Positions 32,774 to 42,314 are shown, counted from the stretch's first letter. The stretch is 64,000 bases of DNA from RPQJ01 sp041910015 (GCA_041910015.1 JAYRRR010000077.1:1-64000), one strand, 5' to 3'. The notes: generated from the letters alone by a model not told the origin. Made by a program: numbers and translations.

Positions 32774-32872
32774 GCCCTCTCTCCCACGCCAGTAGGAGAG
32801 GGCTGGGGTGAGGGTCACGGAGAACCCTCACCCCGGCGCTTTGCGCCGAGCTCTCCCGCGCGAGCGGGAGAG
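32774..32872. repeat. Intergenic element of four consecutive stem-loops
   Basis: Between two convergent receptor genes: stem 1 GCCCTCTC/GAGAGGGC (32774-32781 with 32796-32803); stem 2 GGGGTGAGGGT/ACCCTCACCCC (32805-32815 with 32824-32834); stem 3 GGCGC/GCGCC (32835-32847); stem 4 CTCTCCCGC/GCGGGAGAG (32851-32859 with 32864-32872). This CCCTCTCC...GGGGTGAGGGT pattern is a dispersed extragenic repeat type in many proteobacteria and probably serves as a bidirectional terminator here. Confidence 0.75.
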
Positions 32873-32882
32873 GTGTCAGTGC

Positions 32883-35318
32883 TCAGAACTCCTGCGAGAA
32901 CTTGAGCGCGATGGTCCGCGGCCGCTGAGGCACGACGTAGGTCTGCGTGCCGCAGACAGCCTCCGCGCACTGCGCGAAGCGGCCGAGCTCGGCCGTCTCG
33001 TCGAACGCGTTGGTGACGAACAGCTCGAGCATCCAGCCGTTGCGGCCGAAGCCCGCCGAGAGGTCCGCGGTCGTGTAGCTGGGCATGTTGCCGAGGATGG
33101 TGTTCTCGGCTTCGCGCAGGTCCGTCCGGCGCTCGTCGGAGTACACCACGGCGCCCTGCACGTAGCTGTCGAAGCCCGCCACCGGGAATTCGTACCGCGC
33201 CGTCGCGTTCGCCTTCCATTCCGGCGTCACCGGCAGCGGTATGCCCTTGCGCGCCTGCGGCGGCGCCGTGTCCTCGACGCCGTCGCCGTCATCGTCTACG
33301 CCCAGCGGGCAGGGATTGCTGGTCACCGGCTTGCCGTTGGCACCGACGAAGCCGCAGTAGTTCTCGGTCAGCTCGGAGTCGAGCCAGGCGATGCCGGCGG
33401 AGATGCCGAGACGCTCCGTGACGGCCATGCTCACGTCCATCTCGACGCCGTCGATCTGGGCGGCACCCGCGTTCTTGATTTCCGTGAGGCCGTTGGCGCC
33501 GAGAATCGAGAACTGGAAGTCATCCCAGGTCTGCGAGAACACCGCGCCGTTGAAGCGCAGGCGGTTGTCGAGCCAGGTCGTCTTCCAGCCGATTTCGTAG
33601 TTCTCGAGCCAGTCCGCCTGGTAGGGTGGCAGCGTGCCGCGGCGGTTGATGCCGCCGGGGCGGAAACCCTCCGAGTACGTCGCGTAGGCCATCTTGTCGT
33701 CCGTGAACTTGTAGGTGACGTTCACGCGGGGCGTGACGCCGTCCTCCTTGGTCGTCTTGTCGAAGAACTTGCACGGAGATCCGTGGTATGGCTTCGTCTG
33801 TCCCTGGCGGGCACACTCGGCTTCGCCATAGGCCGCATTCGGTGAATAGCCCGTGCTGAAGCCGAAGAAGCCCTCGAGCGAGTTCTCGGTCTCGAAGTAG
33901 CGCGCCCCGGCCGTGGCCGTCAGTTTGTCGGTGAAGTCGAAGCTGAACTCGCCGAACAGGGCCCAGTCCTCGTCGACGCGCATCTGCTTGGTGAGCCAGA
34001 TCGTGTCGGGCCAGCCGGTCACCGAGAGCAGGTCGGCGAGGCCGTCGATCTTGTAGCGCTGCTGGATGTCGTGCTCCATGTGCTCCAGGAACGCGCCTCC
34101 GACGAAGCGGAACCGCTTGTCCGCGTCCGAGGCGACGCGGAGCTCGTGCGTGTAGCGCTTGTAGCGGTCCTTGCCCTGGATGTACTGCGACGGCTGGACT
34201 GGAATTCCGTCGTCGTCGTACCAGTAGGCGCCGTAACCGGCGAGCGTGTCATACCAGTACGAGTAGTCGGCGTAGTCGGACTCGGTGTCGACGTCGCGCT
34301 TGAGGTAGGTACCCGCGTAGATCAGGTCGAGGTTCGCGATCTTGCCTTCGACCGTCAGGGCGGCCTGCGTCCACTTGTCGTCGGAGCGTTCCGGATAGCC
34401 GTGCGAGATCTGGTATTCGCCGACCGTCGAGTCGTATGCGAAGCTGCCGTTCGCCTTCTGCTTCTGCGCCATCAACTGCGGCAGGATGGTCCAGGTGTCG
34501 TTCAGGTCGAGCTTGAGCGCCGCGCGGGCACCGGTCGTGTCGACGTCGTTGTAGTCATCCTCGACCCGGTCGGCGTTGTCTGCCGTGGCTCCCGAGGTGG
34601 GAAAGGTCCGTTCGCCGTAGACGTTGTCGATGTAGCCGCCGTCGTGGCGGTGCCAGCCGACCAGGCGGACCGCGGTGCGCTCGTTGATCGGCAGGTTGAC
34701 GAAGCCTTCGCCGAGGTAGCCCTCGCTGCCGCTCGCGATGCTGTTCAACTCGAGCCCGTAGCCCGCCTCGAAACCCGAGGGATCCGGCTTGTTCGTGATG
34801 ATGCGGATCGTGCCGGCCTGCGAGCTCGCGCCGTAGAGCGTACCCTGCGGGCCCGCCAGCGCCTCGACGCGCTCGATGTCGTAGAGGTGCACGTCGAGCG
34901 CGCCCTGGATCGTAGTGATCGGCTGCTCGTCGAGGTAGATGCCGACGCTCGGCATCGAGCCCGAGTGGTTGCCGTCGCCGCCGCTCGCGACGCCGCGCAT
35001 GTACACGGTCGCGAGGCCGGGGCCCAGCGTCTGGTACGACACGCTCGGCATGTACCGCACGTAGTCGTCGAACTTCTGCACGTTGAGCTCCTCGAGCTTG
35101 GCCGTGCCGAACGCCTGGATGCTCAGCGGCACGGATTGCAGGTCCTCGGACCGCTTCTGGGCCGTGACCACGATCTCTTCGAGGCCGACGCCTGACGTCG
35201 ACTGCGCGTACGCGGCGGACATGCCGGCGAGGAGTGTCGGTACGCTTGCGGCCAGCGCCCGCGCGGTCGATGGCCGCGTGGACAGGCGCTGCAGTTTGCG
35301 TTTACGGCTACGGGTCAT
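32883..35318 (-). CDS. TonB-dependent outer-membrane receptor (paired with TPR-sulfotransferase)
   Basis: 811 residues: basic N-terminus and signal peptide to about residue 38 (AAYAQ), TonB box GLEEIVVTAQKR, plug with VYMRGVASG and VEALAGPQGTLYGASSQAGT, barrel with the characteristic YATYSEGFRPGGIN, and C-terminal Phe (ALKFSQEF). A Ca-type acidic loop GVDDDGDGVED is present in an extracellular region. It lies 54 bp after the TPR-sulfotransferase on the same strand, a pairing seen repeatedly in gamma- and alphaproteobacteria; the ligand is unknown. Confidence 0.88.
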   Translation of the reverse strand: MTRSRKRKLQRLSTRPSTARALAASVPTLLAGMSAAYAQSTSGVGLEEIVVTAQKRSEDLQSVPLSIQAFGTAKLEELNVQKFDDYVRYMPSVSYQTLGPGLATVYMRGVASGGDGNHSGSMPSVGIYLDEQPITTIQGALDVHLYDIERVEALAGPQGTLYGASSQAGTIRIITNKPDPSGFEAGYGLELNSIASGSEGYLGEGFVNLPINERTAVRLVGWHRHDGGYIDNVYGERTFPTSGATADNADRVEDDYNDVDTTGARAALKLDLNDTWTILPQLMAQKQKANGSFAYDSTVGEYQISHGYPERSDDKWTQAALTVEGKIANLDLIYAGTYLKRDVDTESDYADYSYWYDTLAGYGAYWYDDDGIPVQPSQYIQGKDRYKRYTHELRVASDADKRFRFVGGAFLEHMEHDIQQRYKIDGLADLLSVTGWPDTIWLTKQMRVDEDWALFGEFSFDFTDKLTATAGARYFETENSLEGFFGFSTGYSPNAAYGEAECARQGQTKPYHGSPCKFFDKTTKEDGVTPRVNVTYKFTDDKMAYATYSEGFRPGGINRRGTLPPYQADWLENYEIGWKTTWLDNRLRFNGAVFSQTWDDFQFSILGANGLTEIKNAGAAQIDGVEMDVSMAVTERLGISAGIAWLDSELTENYCGFVGANGKPVTSNPCPLGVDDDGDGVEDTAPPQARKGIPLPVTPEWKANATARYEFPVAGFDSYVQGAVVYSDERRTDLREAENTILGNMPSYTTADLSAGFGRNGWMLELFVTNAFDETAELGRFAQCAEAVCGTQTYVVPQRPRTIALKFSQEF

Positions 35319-35372
35319 GTTGTGCGGGCTCCCTGGTGATGCCCCGTCGAGCGGGGCGTGCTTGTGAATTTT

Positions 35373-37391
35373 TCAGCCGGCCGGTGCGGCCGGATATGCT
35401 TCGAGCATCGGCCCGAGCGCGGCGACGAGCGGGCCGAGCCACGGTTCGTAATGACGCCACTGGTCCACGGCGTCGCGGAAGATCGGTTGGCGAACCTGCT
35501 CCGAACTCGCCGTGCGCACGGCGCGGTCGTTCTCGTAGAAGCGCAGGCAGGCCGGGTCGAACGGCAGGCCGCAGTAGTCGAGCAGCCGGCGCACCTCGCC
35601 TTCGGTGTCGTCGACCATGCGCTCGTACAGGACGCGGTGGATGCGGCCCGGCAGCACGGCGTCGAAGTGCGCCATGAGCGCGACGTAGTCCGCGTAATAG
35701 TGGCCGAGGTCCTCGAGCGAGTAGGTGAAGTTCTGCCCGCGCGCGAAGTGCTGCTTGAAGTTCGAGAAGCAGCAGCTCAGCGGATGCCGGCGCGCGTCGA
35801 CGATCTTCGCGTTCGGCAGCATCAGGTGGATGAGCCCGACGTGCGCCCAGTTGTTGGGCATCTTGTCGATGAACAACGGCCGGTCGGTCCTGCGCTGTAT
35901 GCGCGTCTGCGCGAGGTAGCGCTCGCCGAGTTCGCGGAATTCCGCCGGATCCAGCGTGGCCAGCACGTCCGGATAGCGCGATGTCTCCGAGCGTCGCGTG
36001 CGGCCGCTGAACTCCTTCACGAAACCGATGACGTCCGGCAGCTCCATCGTGCCCTCGATGGCCGGGTGGCTCGAGAGGATCTGCTCGACCAGCGTCGAAC
36101 CCGCGCGCGGCAGGCCGAGCACGAAGATGGGATCTGCCGCCGCGCAGCCGACGCCGCGGCGCGCCTCGAGGAAAGCGGGCGTATGAAGCGCACGCGACCG
36201 GCGCACCTGATCGCTCAGGTCGGTGCCGTCGTACGGCACAGCCTCCTTGTGCAGGCGGTTGCCCTCGGCATAGTGCGCGAACGAAGGCTCGTAGTCGCGC
36301 GCGTCCTCGAGCGCCTTGCCGAGCGCGAAATGCAGGTGCAGCGCGTCCTCGCGAGCGAGCCCGGGCGCCCCGAGCTGCGTGCGCATCGCCTCGAGCTCGG
36401 CCTCGGCGAAGCGGAACGTCTTGAGGTTGGCGAGACTCCAGTAAGCCTCGCCGAGCGTCGGCTCGAGCGCGATGGCCTGGCGATAGGCGGCCACGGCGTC
36501 GTCGGTACGGCCGGCCGTCTTGAGCGTGTGTCCGTACGACATCCACATGCGCGACTGCCGCGGGTATTCGCGCAGCAGCGCGCCGTAGAGCGCGATGGCC
36601 TGCTCGTGCTCGCCGAGCCGCGCGAGCACGACCGCCTTGAGGTTGCGCACCGCGGGGCTGGGTGCATCGGACGCGAGCAGCCGCTCGATCTGCCCGAGCG
36701 CCTGCGCCGGCCGGTTGTTCCGGTGCAGCACGACGGCATAGTTGTGCCGCGCCGCGTGAAACCCCGGCGCGAGTTCGAGGCAACGCGCAAGCAGGTTCTC
36801 GGCGTCGCCGTAACGGCCGATGCGCGCGGCGACCTCCGCGAGCATGCGGATGGCGGCCACGTCGGTCGGGAAGCGTTTGAGGTGATTGCGCAGCAGCGGT
36901 TCGGCGGCGGCGATGCGGCCTTCGGCAAGTGCGAGAGCCGGCTCCATCAGCCGCGGATCACGCGTCGAATGCCGCACGTGCTGGGCGTAGGCGGCATCCG
37001 CGCCGGTCGTGTCACCGATGGCGGTCAGGTGATCGCCGAGGGCGCGCCACGCGTCGGCCAGCGCGGGCTGGAGCTTCAGGGCGGCGCGCAGCGCACCCAC
37101 GGCTTCCTCGCCGTGGCCGGTGTCGCCGAGCGCCAGGCCGAGTTCGCGCTGTGCCAGGGCCCAGCGCGGTTGCGACGCGACGAGCGGCCGCAGCAGTTCG
37201 ATCGCCTCTGCCGGTCGGCGCGTCCGGCGCAGCGAAGTCGCGAGGATCAGTGTCGCGGCCGGGTGTCGCGGCGCGGCCTGCAGGATCTCGCGGGCCTGTT
37301 CGGCGGCGAGTGCGGGCTGGTCGGCGAGCAGGCGTTCGGCGTGGGCGAGGGCCACGTCGAGGGTTGCCACGGGTTCCAGCCCGCTCGTCAT
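35373..37391 (-). CDS. TPR-repeat sulfotransferase
   Basis: 672 residues in two halves. Residues about 10-360 are tandem tetratricopeptide repeats (for example DAENLLARCLELAPGFHAAR; DAVAAYRQAIALEPTLGEAY). Residues about 395-660 form a PAPS-dependent sulfotransferase domain with 5'-phosphosulfate loop GLPRAGSTLVEQIL and 3'-phosphate motif region KIVDARRHPLSCCFS. No signal peptide is seen, so probably cytoplasmic. The acceptor is unknown; a peptide or tyrosyl target has been suggested for relatives, which remains open. First gene of a unit with the receptor 54 bp downstream. Confidence 0.85.
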   Translation of the reverse strand: MTSGLEPVATLDVALAHAERLLADQPALAAEQAREILQAAPRHPAATLILATSLRRTRRPAEAIELLRPLVASQPRWALAQRELGLALGDTGHGEEAVGALRAALKLQPALADAWRALGDHLTAIGDTTGADAAYAQHVRHSTRDPRLMEPALALAEGRIAAAEPLLRNHLKRFPTDVAAIRMLAEVAARIGRYGDAENLLARCLELAPGFHAARHNYAVVLHRNNRPAQALGQIERLLASDAPSPAVRNLKAVVLARLGEHEQAIALYGALLREYPRQSRMWMSYGHTLKTAGRTDDAVAAYRQAIALEPTLGEAYWSLANLKTFRFAEAELEAMRTQLGAPGLAREDALHLHFALGKALEDARDYEPSFAHYAEGNRLHKEAVPYDGTDLSDQVRRSRALHTPAFLEARRGVGCAAADPIFVLGLPRAGSTLVEQILSSHPAIEGTMELPDVIGFVKEFSGRTRRSETSRYPDVLATLDPAEFRELGERYLAQTRIQRRTDRPLFIDKMPNNWAHVGLIHLMLPNAKIVDARRHPLSCCFSNFKQHFARGQNFTYSLEDLGHYYADYVALMAHFDAVLPGRIHRVLYERMVDDTEGEVRRLLDYCGLPFDPACLRFYENDRAVRTASSEQVRQPIFRDAVDQWRHYEPWLGPLVAALGPMLEAYPAAPAG

Positions 37392-37392
37392 T

Positions 37393-37436
37393 TGTCAATC
37401 CGGCTTTTTGACAGTGATGCGGCCGAATGAAAGACT
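37393..37436 (+). promoter_or_regulatory. Inverted repeat and candidate promoter for the amidohydrolase
   Basis: TGTCAA-N9-TTGACA forms a 6-bp-arm inverted repeat (37393-37413). Its right arm is a perfect -35 (TTGACA 37408-37413) with AAGACT (37431-37436) 17 bp on, pointing at the amidohydrolase. The left arm abuts the start of the divergent sulfotransferase, so a protein bound here could affect both. Confidence 0.35.
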
Positions 37437-37499
37437 GCCGCGCCCGCAAAGTCAAACACTGCTCGGCGACGAGCCTGTCTGTTGCCCGGAAACGACGAA

Positions 37500-38909
37500 A
37501 TGACTTCCCGCCATGAATGCCGCGCTTGCCGTTGTCGCACCGGGGCGCCAGATGGCCGATGGCGAGCTCTCGTCGCCATGCTCGTCGGCGGCCTGGCGAC
37601 CGTGCTGAGTCCCGCGTCATGGGCGGCGCCAGCGGCCGTTCCGACCCTCATCGACGGGCCGCACCGACCGGACGCCGGTTCGCTCGCCCTGCAGTGCGGC
37701 ACGCTGATCGACGGCGTTTCCCTGGCGCCGCGGGGCGCGTCGACGGTCGTGATCCGCGAGGGCCGCATCGCGGCGGTGACGGGCGGATTCCACGCGCCTG
37801 CCGGGCTGCCCGTGCTCGGCCTGCGGCAGCACACCTGCCTGCCGGGCCTGATCGACATGCACACGCACCTGACGGACCGGCCGGGCGACACGGCCGACCT
37901 CAGCGTGTACTACCGGCGCACGCTCGCCGAGCAGTTGCCGCTGGCGCGGGCGAACGCCCAGGCGACGCTGCTCGCCGGATTCACGAGCGTGCGCGACGTC
38001 GGCACCTACATTGGCTGGGCCGACCGGGCGCTGCGCGACGAGATCGACTCCGGTGCCGTGGCCGGACCGCGCATGCAGGTCGTCGGTTTCTATCTGACCG
38101 TGCCCGGGGGCGGCGGCGACCTGGTGATTCCCGGTCACGCGGAATCCGGGATTCCAGCGGTCGTCCGGCTCGGCGTGGCGCGCGGGCCGGAAGAGTTCGC
38201 GCGCAAGGCACAGGCGGCGGTCGACGGCGGGGCGGACCTGCTCAAGGTCATTGCCTCCGGTGCCGTACTCGCCTTCGGCGGCGTGCCGGGCGAGCCGGAG
38301 ATGACGCCGGAGGAGATCGCCGCGGTGACACGCGTCGCGCACGCCGCGGGCCGCAAGGTCGCGGCGCACGCGCACGGAGCACGCTCGATCAAGGAGGCCA
38401 TCCTCGCGGGCGCCGACACCATCGAGCATGCGTCGCTGATCGACGACGAGGCGATCGCGCTGGCGCGCAGCCGCGGCGTCGCGCTGTCGATGGACGTCTA
38501 CAACGGCGACTACATCGACACCGAGGGACGCGCGCAGGGCTGGCCTGAAGAGTTCCTGCGCAAGAATCTCGAGACGACGGAAGCGCAGCGACAGGGCTTC
38601 ACGAAGGCGCATGCGGCAGGGGTCGACATCGTCTACGGCACCGACGCGGCAGTGTATCCGCACGGCTTGAACGCGCGGCAGTTCCCGGTCATGGTTCAGC
38701 GCGGCATGACGCCGATGCAGGCCGTGCAGTCCGCCACGTCGGTCGCGGCGCGGCACATGGGCTGGGACGATCGCATCGGCAGCGTGCAGCCGGGACGGTT
38801 CGGCGACGTGATCGCCGTGCGGGGCGATCCGCTGCGGGACGTCACGCTGTTGCAGCGTGTCGACGCGGTGGTCAAGGGCGGGCTCGTGTTCAGGGCGCCG
38901 GGCGGCTGA
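37500..38909 (+). CDS. Secreted amidohydrolase (imidazolonepropionase/Xaa-Pro dipeptidase-like)
   Basis: Metal-dependent hydrolase of the amidohydrolase superfamily, 469 residues. A hydrophobic segment ALVAMLVGGLATVLSPASWA after a basic start indicates export. Metal ligands: HxH in LIDMHTHL, candidate carboxylated Lys in DLLKVIASGAV, His in AAHAHG and TIEHAS, Asp in YGTDAAVYPHG. Members cleave Xaa-Pro dipeptides, lactones or organophosphates; the substrate here is unknown, though a peptide would fit the neighbouring receptor. ATG 37500 is preferred to the TTG at 37482; 37578 is also possible. It shares 1 bp with the MBL gene. Confidence 0.8.
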   Translation: MTSRHECRACRCRTGAPDGRWRALVAMLVGGLATVLSPASWAAPAAVPTLIDGPHRPDAGSLALQCGTLIDGVSLAPRGASTVVIREGRIAAVTGGFHAPAGLPVLGLRQHTCLPGLIDMHTHLTDRPGDTADLSVYYRRTLAEQLPLARANAQATLLAGFTSVRDVGTYIGWADRALRDEIDSGAVAGPRMQVVGFYLTVPGGGGDLVIPGHAESGIPAVVRLGVARGPEEFARKAQAAVDGGADLLKVIASGAVLAFGGVPGEPEMTPEEIAAVTRVAHAAGRKVAAHAHGARSIKEAILAGADTIEHASLIDDEAIALARSRGVALSMDVYNGDYIDTEGRAQGWPEEFLRKNLETTEAQRQGFTKAHAAGVDIVYGTDAAVYPHGLNARQFPVMVQRGMTPMQAVQSATSVAARHMGWDDRIGSVQPGRFGDVIAVRGDPLRDVTLLQRVDAVVKGGLVFRAPGG

Positions 38910-39778
38910 TGCATCGCGTGTCGCAGGCGGAAGCGTTGCTCGCCGACGCCGTGACCGGCGGCGTCTGCCGGCTCGCGCCGAACCTGCTGCGCATCGTCGC
39001 GCCCAACCCGGGACCGATGACCGGGCCGGGCACCAACACCTACGTGCTCGGCACTGGCGAGTCGCATCTGGTGATCGACCCGGGCCCGGACGATCCCCCG
39101 CACGTGGAACGCATCATGGCTGCGGCTCGAGGCCGCATCGACCGCGTCCTTTGCACGCACTCGCACCCGGACCACTCGCCGGGCGCGGCGGTGCTGCATC
39201 GGGCGACGGGCGCGCTCGTGCAAGGCCGGCCCGCGCCCGCCGACGAGCATCAGGACGCGAGCTACGCGCCCGACGCGACCATCGACGACGGCGACGTCTT
39301 CCGCGTGCCGGGTGGCGAACTGCGGGCCGTGTACACGCCCGGCCACGCGTCGAACCATGTCTGCTTCATGGTCGAGGCCACGGGGTGGCTGTTCACGGGC
39401 GACCACCTCATGAGCGGCTCGACGGTCGTCATCCTGCCGCCGGACGGTTCGATGCGCCTGTACCTCGAGTCGTTGCGGCGCCTGCGCGAACTGCCGCTCA
39501 CGGTGCTGATGCCGGGGCACGGACCGGTCATGCCCGAACCGGCCGCCGAGATCGACCGCATCGTCGCGCACCGTCTGCAGCGCGAACGCAAGGTCATCGA
39601 CGCGCTGCGTCGTCCGGGGCAGGCGACGCTCGACGAACTGGTGCCCGAGGTCTACGAGGACACGCCGGCCGCATTGCACGGGTGGGCGCGCTACTCGCTG
39701 CTGGCGCACCTGCTGAAGCTTGACGAGGAAGGGCGTGCCCGCCACGACGGCGTGCGCTGGCTCTGGCTGGGCGAGTGA
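38909..39778 (+). CDS. MBL-fold metallohydrolase (LACTB2-like)
   Basis: 289 residues. Zinc motif THSHPDHSPGA (HxHxDH) with further ligands in TPGHASNH, TGDHLM and MPGHGPVM; a C-terminal winged-helix-like segment (ALRRPGQATLDELVPEVYE) matches the LACTB2-type architecture, where it helps bind RNA or other polyanions. The substrate is unknown. ATG 38909 overlaps the previous stop (TGATG), and its own stop overlaps the following ATPase gene (GTGA), so three genes are coupled. Confidence 0.85.
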   Translation: MHRVSQAEALLADAVTGGVCRLAPNLLRIVAPNPGPMTGPGTNTYVLGTGESHLVIDPGPDDPPHVERIMAAARGRIDRVLCTHSHPDHSPGAAVLHRATGALVQGRPAPADEHQDASYAPDATIDDGDVFRVPGGELRAVYTPGHASNHVCFMVEATGWLFTGDHLMSGSTVVILPPDGSMRLYLESLRRLRELPLTVLMPGHGPVMPEPAAEIDRIVAHRLQRERKVIDALRRPGQATLDELVPEVYEDTPAALHGWARYSLLAHLLKLDEEGRARHDGVRWLWLGE

Positions 39779-41292
39779 GCGTGGAGGGTCGCGGTCGGCG
39801 GCCGCCACGGCTGCGGCGCGTCGATCTGCGCGATTGCAGCGTACGTCTCGGAGACCGGTGGGCACTGCGTGACGCGTCGTTCACGCTTGCGGCTGGCGAG
39901 CGCTGGCTGCTCCTCGGCGCGAACGGCGCGGGCAAGACGGTGCTGCTCAAGCTGCTGCGGGGCGACCTGTGGCCGACACCGACCGGACGCGAGTCGCGAC
40001 GCTACGAGTTCACCGATGGCGTCGTCGACGGACAGCCGGTCGCGGCCGCGGAGCGCATCGCCTACCTGGGGTCGGAGCGCCAGGACCGCTACGAACGATA
40101 CGAGTCGGCGCTGACCGTCGCGCAGGTCGTGCTGACCGGCTACGACGACTCGGATTTTCCGCTGCAACCGGCGACGTCCACGCAACGGCGTCGCATCGCG
40201 GACGTGCTGCGCCAGGTGGGGCTGCACGGGCTGCTCGAGCGGCCGCTGCGATCGCTGTCGTATGGGCAGAGCCGGCGCGTCTTGCTCGCGCGCGCCCTCG
40301 TGCGACGCCCGGACGTGCTGCTGCTGGACGAAGCGCTGAACGGACTCGACGTGGCGGGCAGGCGTGCGTTCGTGCGAGCACTGCACCGGGCCGCGTCGCC
40401 AAGCACCGCCTGGGTGCTCAGTACCCATCGTCGGGCGGATCTGCAGCCGCTGGCAGCCACGCACTGCGCGCGCATCGTGGCCGGCCGCATCGAGGAAGCC
40501 GGAGCGATCACGGCACGTGCGATGTCTTCGAGTGGAGCGCCGCCGAGGGGCCGCGAGGCCGCGCGTCCGCGGCTCGTCGGCACGACGCCGCACGCGGCAC
40601 TGTTCGAAATCGCGGACGCTGCGGTCTGTCGCGACGGACGGCCCGTGATCGCCGCCTTCGACTGGTCGCTGCGGCCCGGCGAGCACTGGCTCCTGCGCGG
40701 TCGCAACGGTTCGGGCAAGTCGACGTTGATCGCGACCATCTACGGCGACCTCTGGCCGGTGCATGGTGCGACGCTGCGTCGGCGATGGCCCGCAGTCGAG
40801 GACTGGAAACGCCACGTCGGACTGGTGTCACCCGAGCTGCAGGCGACCTATGCGGCGACGGGATGCGGCGTCGACGACATCGTGGCCTCGGGTCTGCAGG
40901 ACAGCATCGGTCTCAATGTCCCGCCGACGCCGGCCGAGCGCCGGCGCGTGGCGCGCGAACTCCGTGCCTGGGGCCTCGCCGACCTCGCGTCGCGCCGGGC
41001 GCGCCAACTCTCGTACGGCCAGCTTCGCATGGCGCTCGTCGCGCGTGCGTTCATTCGGCCGCGCCGGCTGTACCTGCTCGATGAGCCGTTCGACGGTCTG
41101 GATGCCGAGGCTCGCCACAGGCTGCGTTCGCGGATGACCGCGGTCGTGCGGCACGGGGCGACGCTGGTCATCGCTTCGCACCACGAGGAAGACGTGCCGG
41201 ACTGCGTCGGGCGCGTGATGACGCTGCGGTGCGGTCGACAGCCCGTCGTCGGTGACCGACGCCTGCGACGCGGAGCCAGCGGGGAAGCCTGA
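39775..41292 (+). CDS. Double ABC-ATPase, ModF/PhrA-like, no membrane domain
   Basis: 505 residues with two ABC ATPase domains: Walker A GANGAGKT and GRNGSGKS, signatures LSYGQSRRVLLARAL and LSYGQLRMALVARAF, Walker B LLLDEALNG and YLLDEPFDG. No transmembrane segment and no permease nearby. Closest in layout to E. coli ModF, a cytoplasmic ATPase tied to the molybdate operon but of unclear role; whether this one relates to the molybdenum cofactor genes 15 kb away is unknown. It starts at GTG 39775 overlapping the MBL stop. Confidence 0.75.
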   Translation: MSVEGRGRRPPRLRRVDLRDCSVRLGDRWALRDASFTLAAGERWLLLGANGAGKTVLLKLLRGDLWPTPTGRESRRYEFTDGVVDGQPVAAAERIAYLGSERQDRYERYESALTVAQVVLTGYDDSDFPLQPATSTQRRRIADVLRQVGLHGLLERPLRSLSYGQSRRVLLARALVRRPDVLLLDEALNGLDVAGRRAFVRALHRAASPSTAWVLSTHRRADLQPLAATHCARIVAGRIEEAGAITARAMSSSGAPPRGREAARPRLVGTTPHAALFEIADAAVCRDGRPVIAAFDWSLRPGEHWLLRGRNGSGKSTLIATIYGDLWPVHGATLRRRWPAVEDWKRHVGLVSPELQATYAATGCGVDDIVASGLQDSIGLNVPPTPAERRRVARELRAWGLADLASRRARQLSYGQLRMALVARAFIRPRRLYLLDEPFDGLDAEARHRLRSRMTAVVRHGATLVIASHHEEDVPDCVGRVMTLRCGRQPVVGDRRLRRGASGEA

Positions 41293-41342
41293 CGACGGCA
41301 GCCGGGTGCCGCGGCAGGTGGTCAGATCTGACCACAAACCAG

Positions 41343-42260
41343 CTACAACGGCAACGACGCCTCGTAGACGATGACCGCATCGCCCGTGACCCGAACGCCG
41401 GTCGCGCGCTTGCCGCTCGCGGCGACCGCGACCTCGACCTGCCCCGGACGATCGACGAAGCGGCCCTGATGGCCGATGAAGGACGCGGTGCCGTCGGTCA
41501 CCGGCAACAACCCGTTGTGCACCAGGTAGACGCCGAGCATGCCGTGCGCATTGCCGCTTACCGGGTCCTCGGGCACGCCGATGACCGGACAGAACATGCG
41601 CGACTCCGTCGTCGCGGGCGACGAGCCGGGATTGAGGGCGAAGACGAAGAAGCCGTCGGCACCGACGTGCGGCCCGAGCTGCACGAGCTGGTCCATCTTC
41701 GGCTGCAGCGACGCGAGCGTGTCAGGTGACTGCAGGCCGATCAGCAGCCGCGAGTTCGCCCGGCTCATGACCTGCACCGGGCACGCCGAGTGCAGGCTGG
41801 AGGAACTGATGCCGAGCGCGTCGAGCACCGGCCCGATACGTTCCTCGGGCACGACCGGGCCGAAAGTCGCCGGCGTCTGATCGATCGTGACGCGCAGGTC
41901 CGCGCCACGGCCACTCACCTCGACCTCGACGATGCCGGCCTGCGACTTCTGCCGGACCTTGCCGCCCGGCACGCCGTTGGCGAACGCACGCACGTAGTGC
42001 GCAGCCACGGTCGCATGGCCGACGAAACCGACCTCGCGCCGCGGCGAGAAGAAGCGCATTTCCACGTCGTGGTCCGGCGAGTCCGACGGAAACACGAAGA
42101 CGACTTCCAGCCCCGCCAGTTCACGCGCGATGCGCCGCATCTCGTCGTGCTCGAGCACCTCGGCGTCGAGCACGACGGCGGCCGGGTTGCCGCAGAAGCG
42201 GGTGCGGGTGAAAGCGTCCACCAGGAACAGGCGGCACTTGCGCTGACTCATGCGTGACAT
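41343..42260 (-). CDS. PhzF-family isomerase/epimerase
   Basis: 305 residues with the two-lobed diaminopimelate-epimerase fold of the PhzF family: VDAFTRTRFCGNPAAVVLDAE at the start, with the Glu acid/base in LEVVFVFP..., the RFFSPRREVGFVGHATVAAH motif mid-protein and PVIGVPEDPVSGNAHG in the second lobe. Members isomerise varied small acids; most, like this one without other phenazine genes, have unknown substrates. ATG 42260 is chosen because GAAGG precedes it; 42251 is the alternative. It is divergent from the thiamine operon. Confidence 0.85.
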   Translation of the reverse strand: MSRMSQRKCRLFLVDAFTRTRFCGNPAAVVLDAEVLEHDEMRRIARELAGLEVVFVFPSDSPDHDVEMRFFSPRREVGFVGHATVAAHYVRAFANGVPGGKVRQKSQAGIVEVEVSGRGADLRVTIDQTPATFGPVVPEERIGPVLDALGISSSSLHSACPVQVMSRANSRLLIGLQSPDTLASLQPKMDQLVQLGPHVGADGFFVFALNPGSSPATTESRMFCPVIGVPEDPVSGNAHGMLGVYLVHNGLLPVTDGTASFIGHQGRFVDRPGQVEVAVAASGKRATGVRVTGDAVIVYEASLPL

Positions 42261-42314
42261 CCGGAAACCTTCGGTGGGACGCATTAGTCCCGGATCTGCC
42301 GTCAGCGTCAACAA

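Noticed and set aside
39775..41292. Molybdate ABC transporter
   Set aside because: Two ATPase domains but no permease or binding protein nearby; ModF-like similarity alone does not show molybdate transport.
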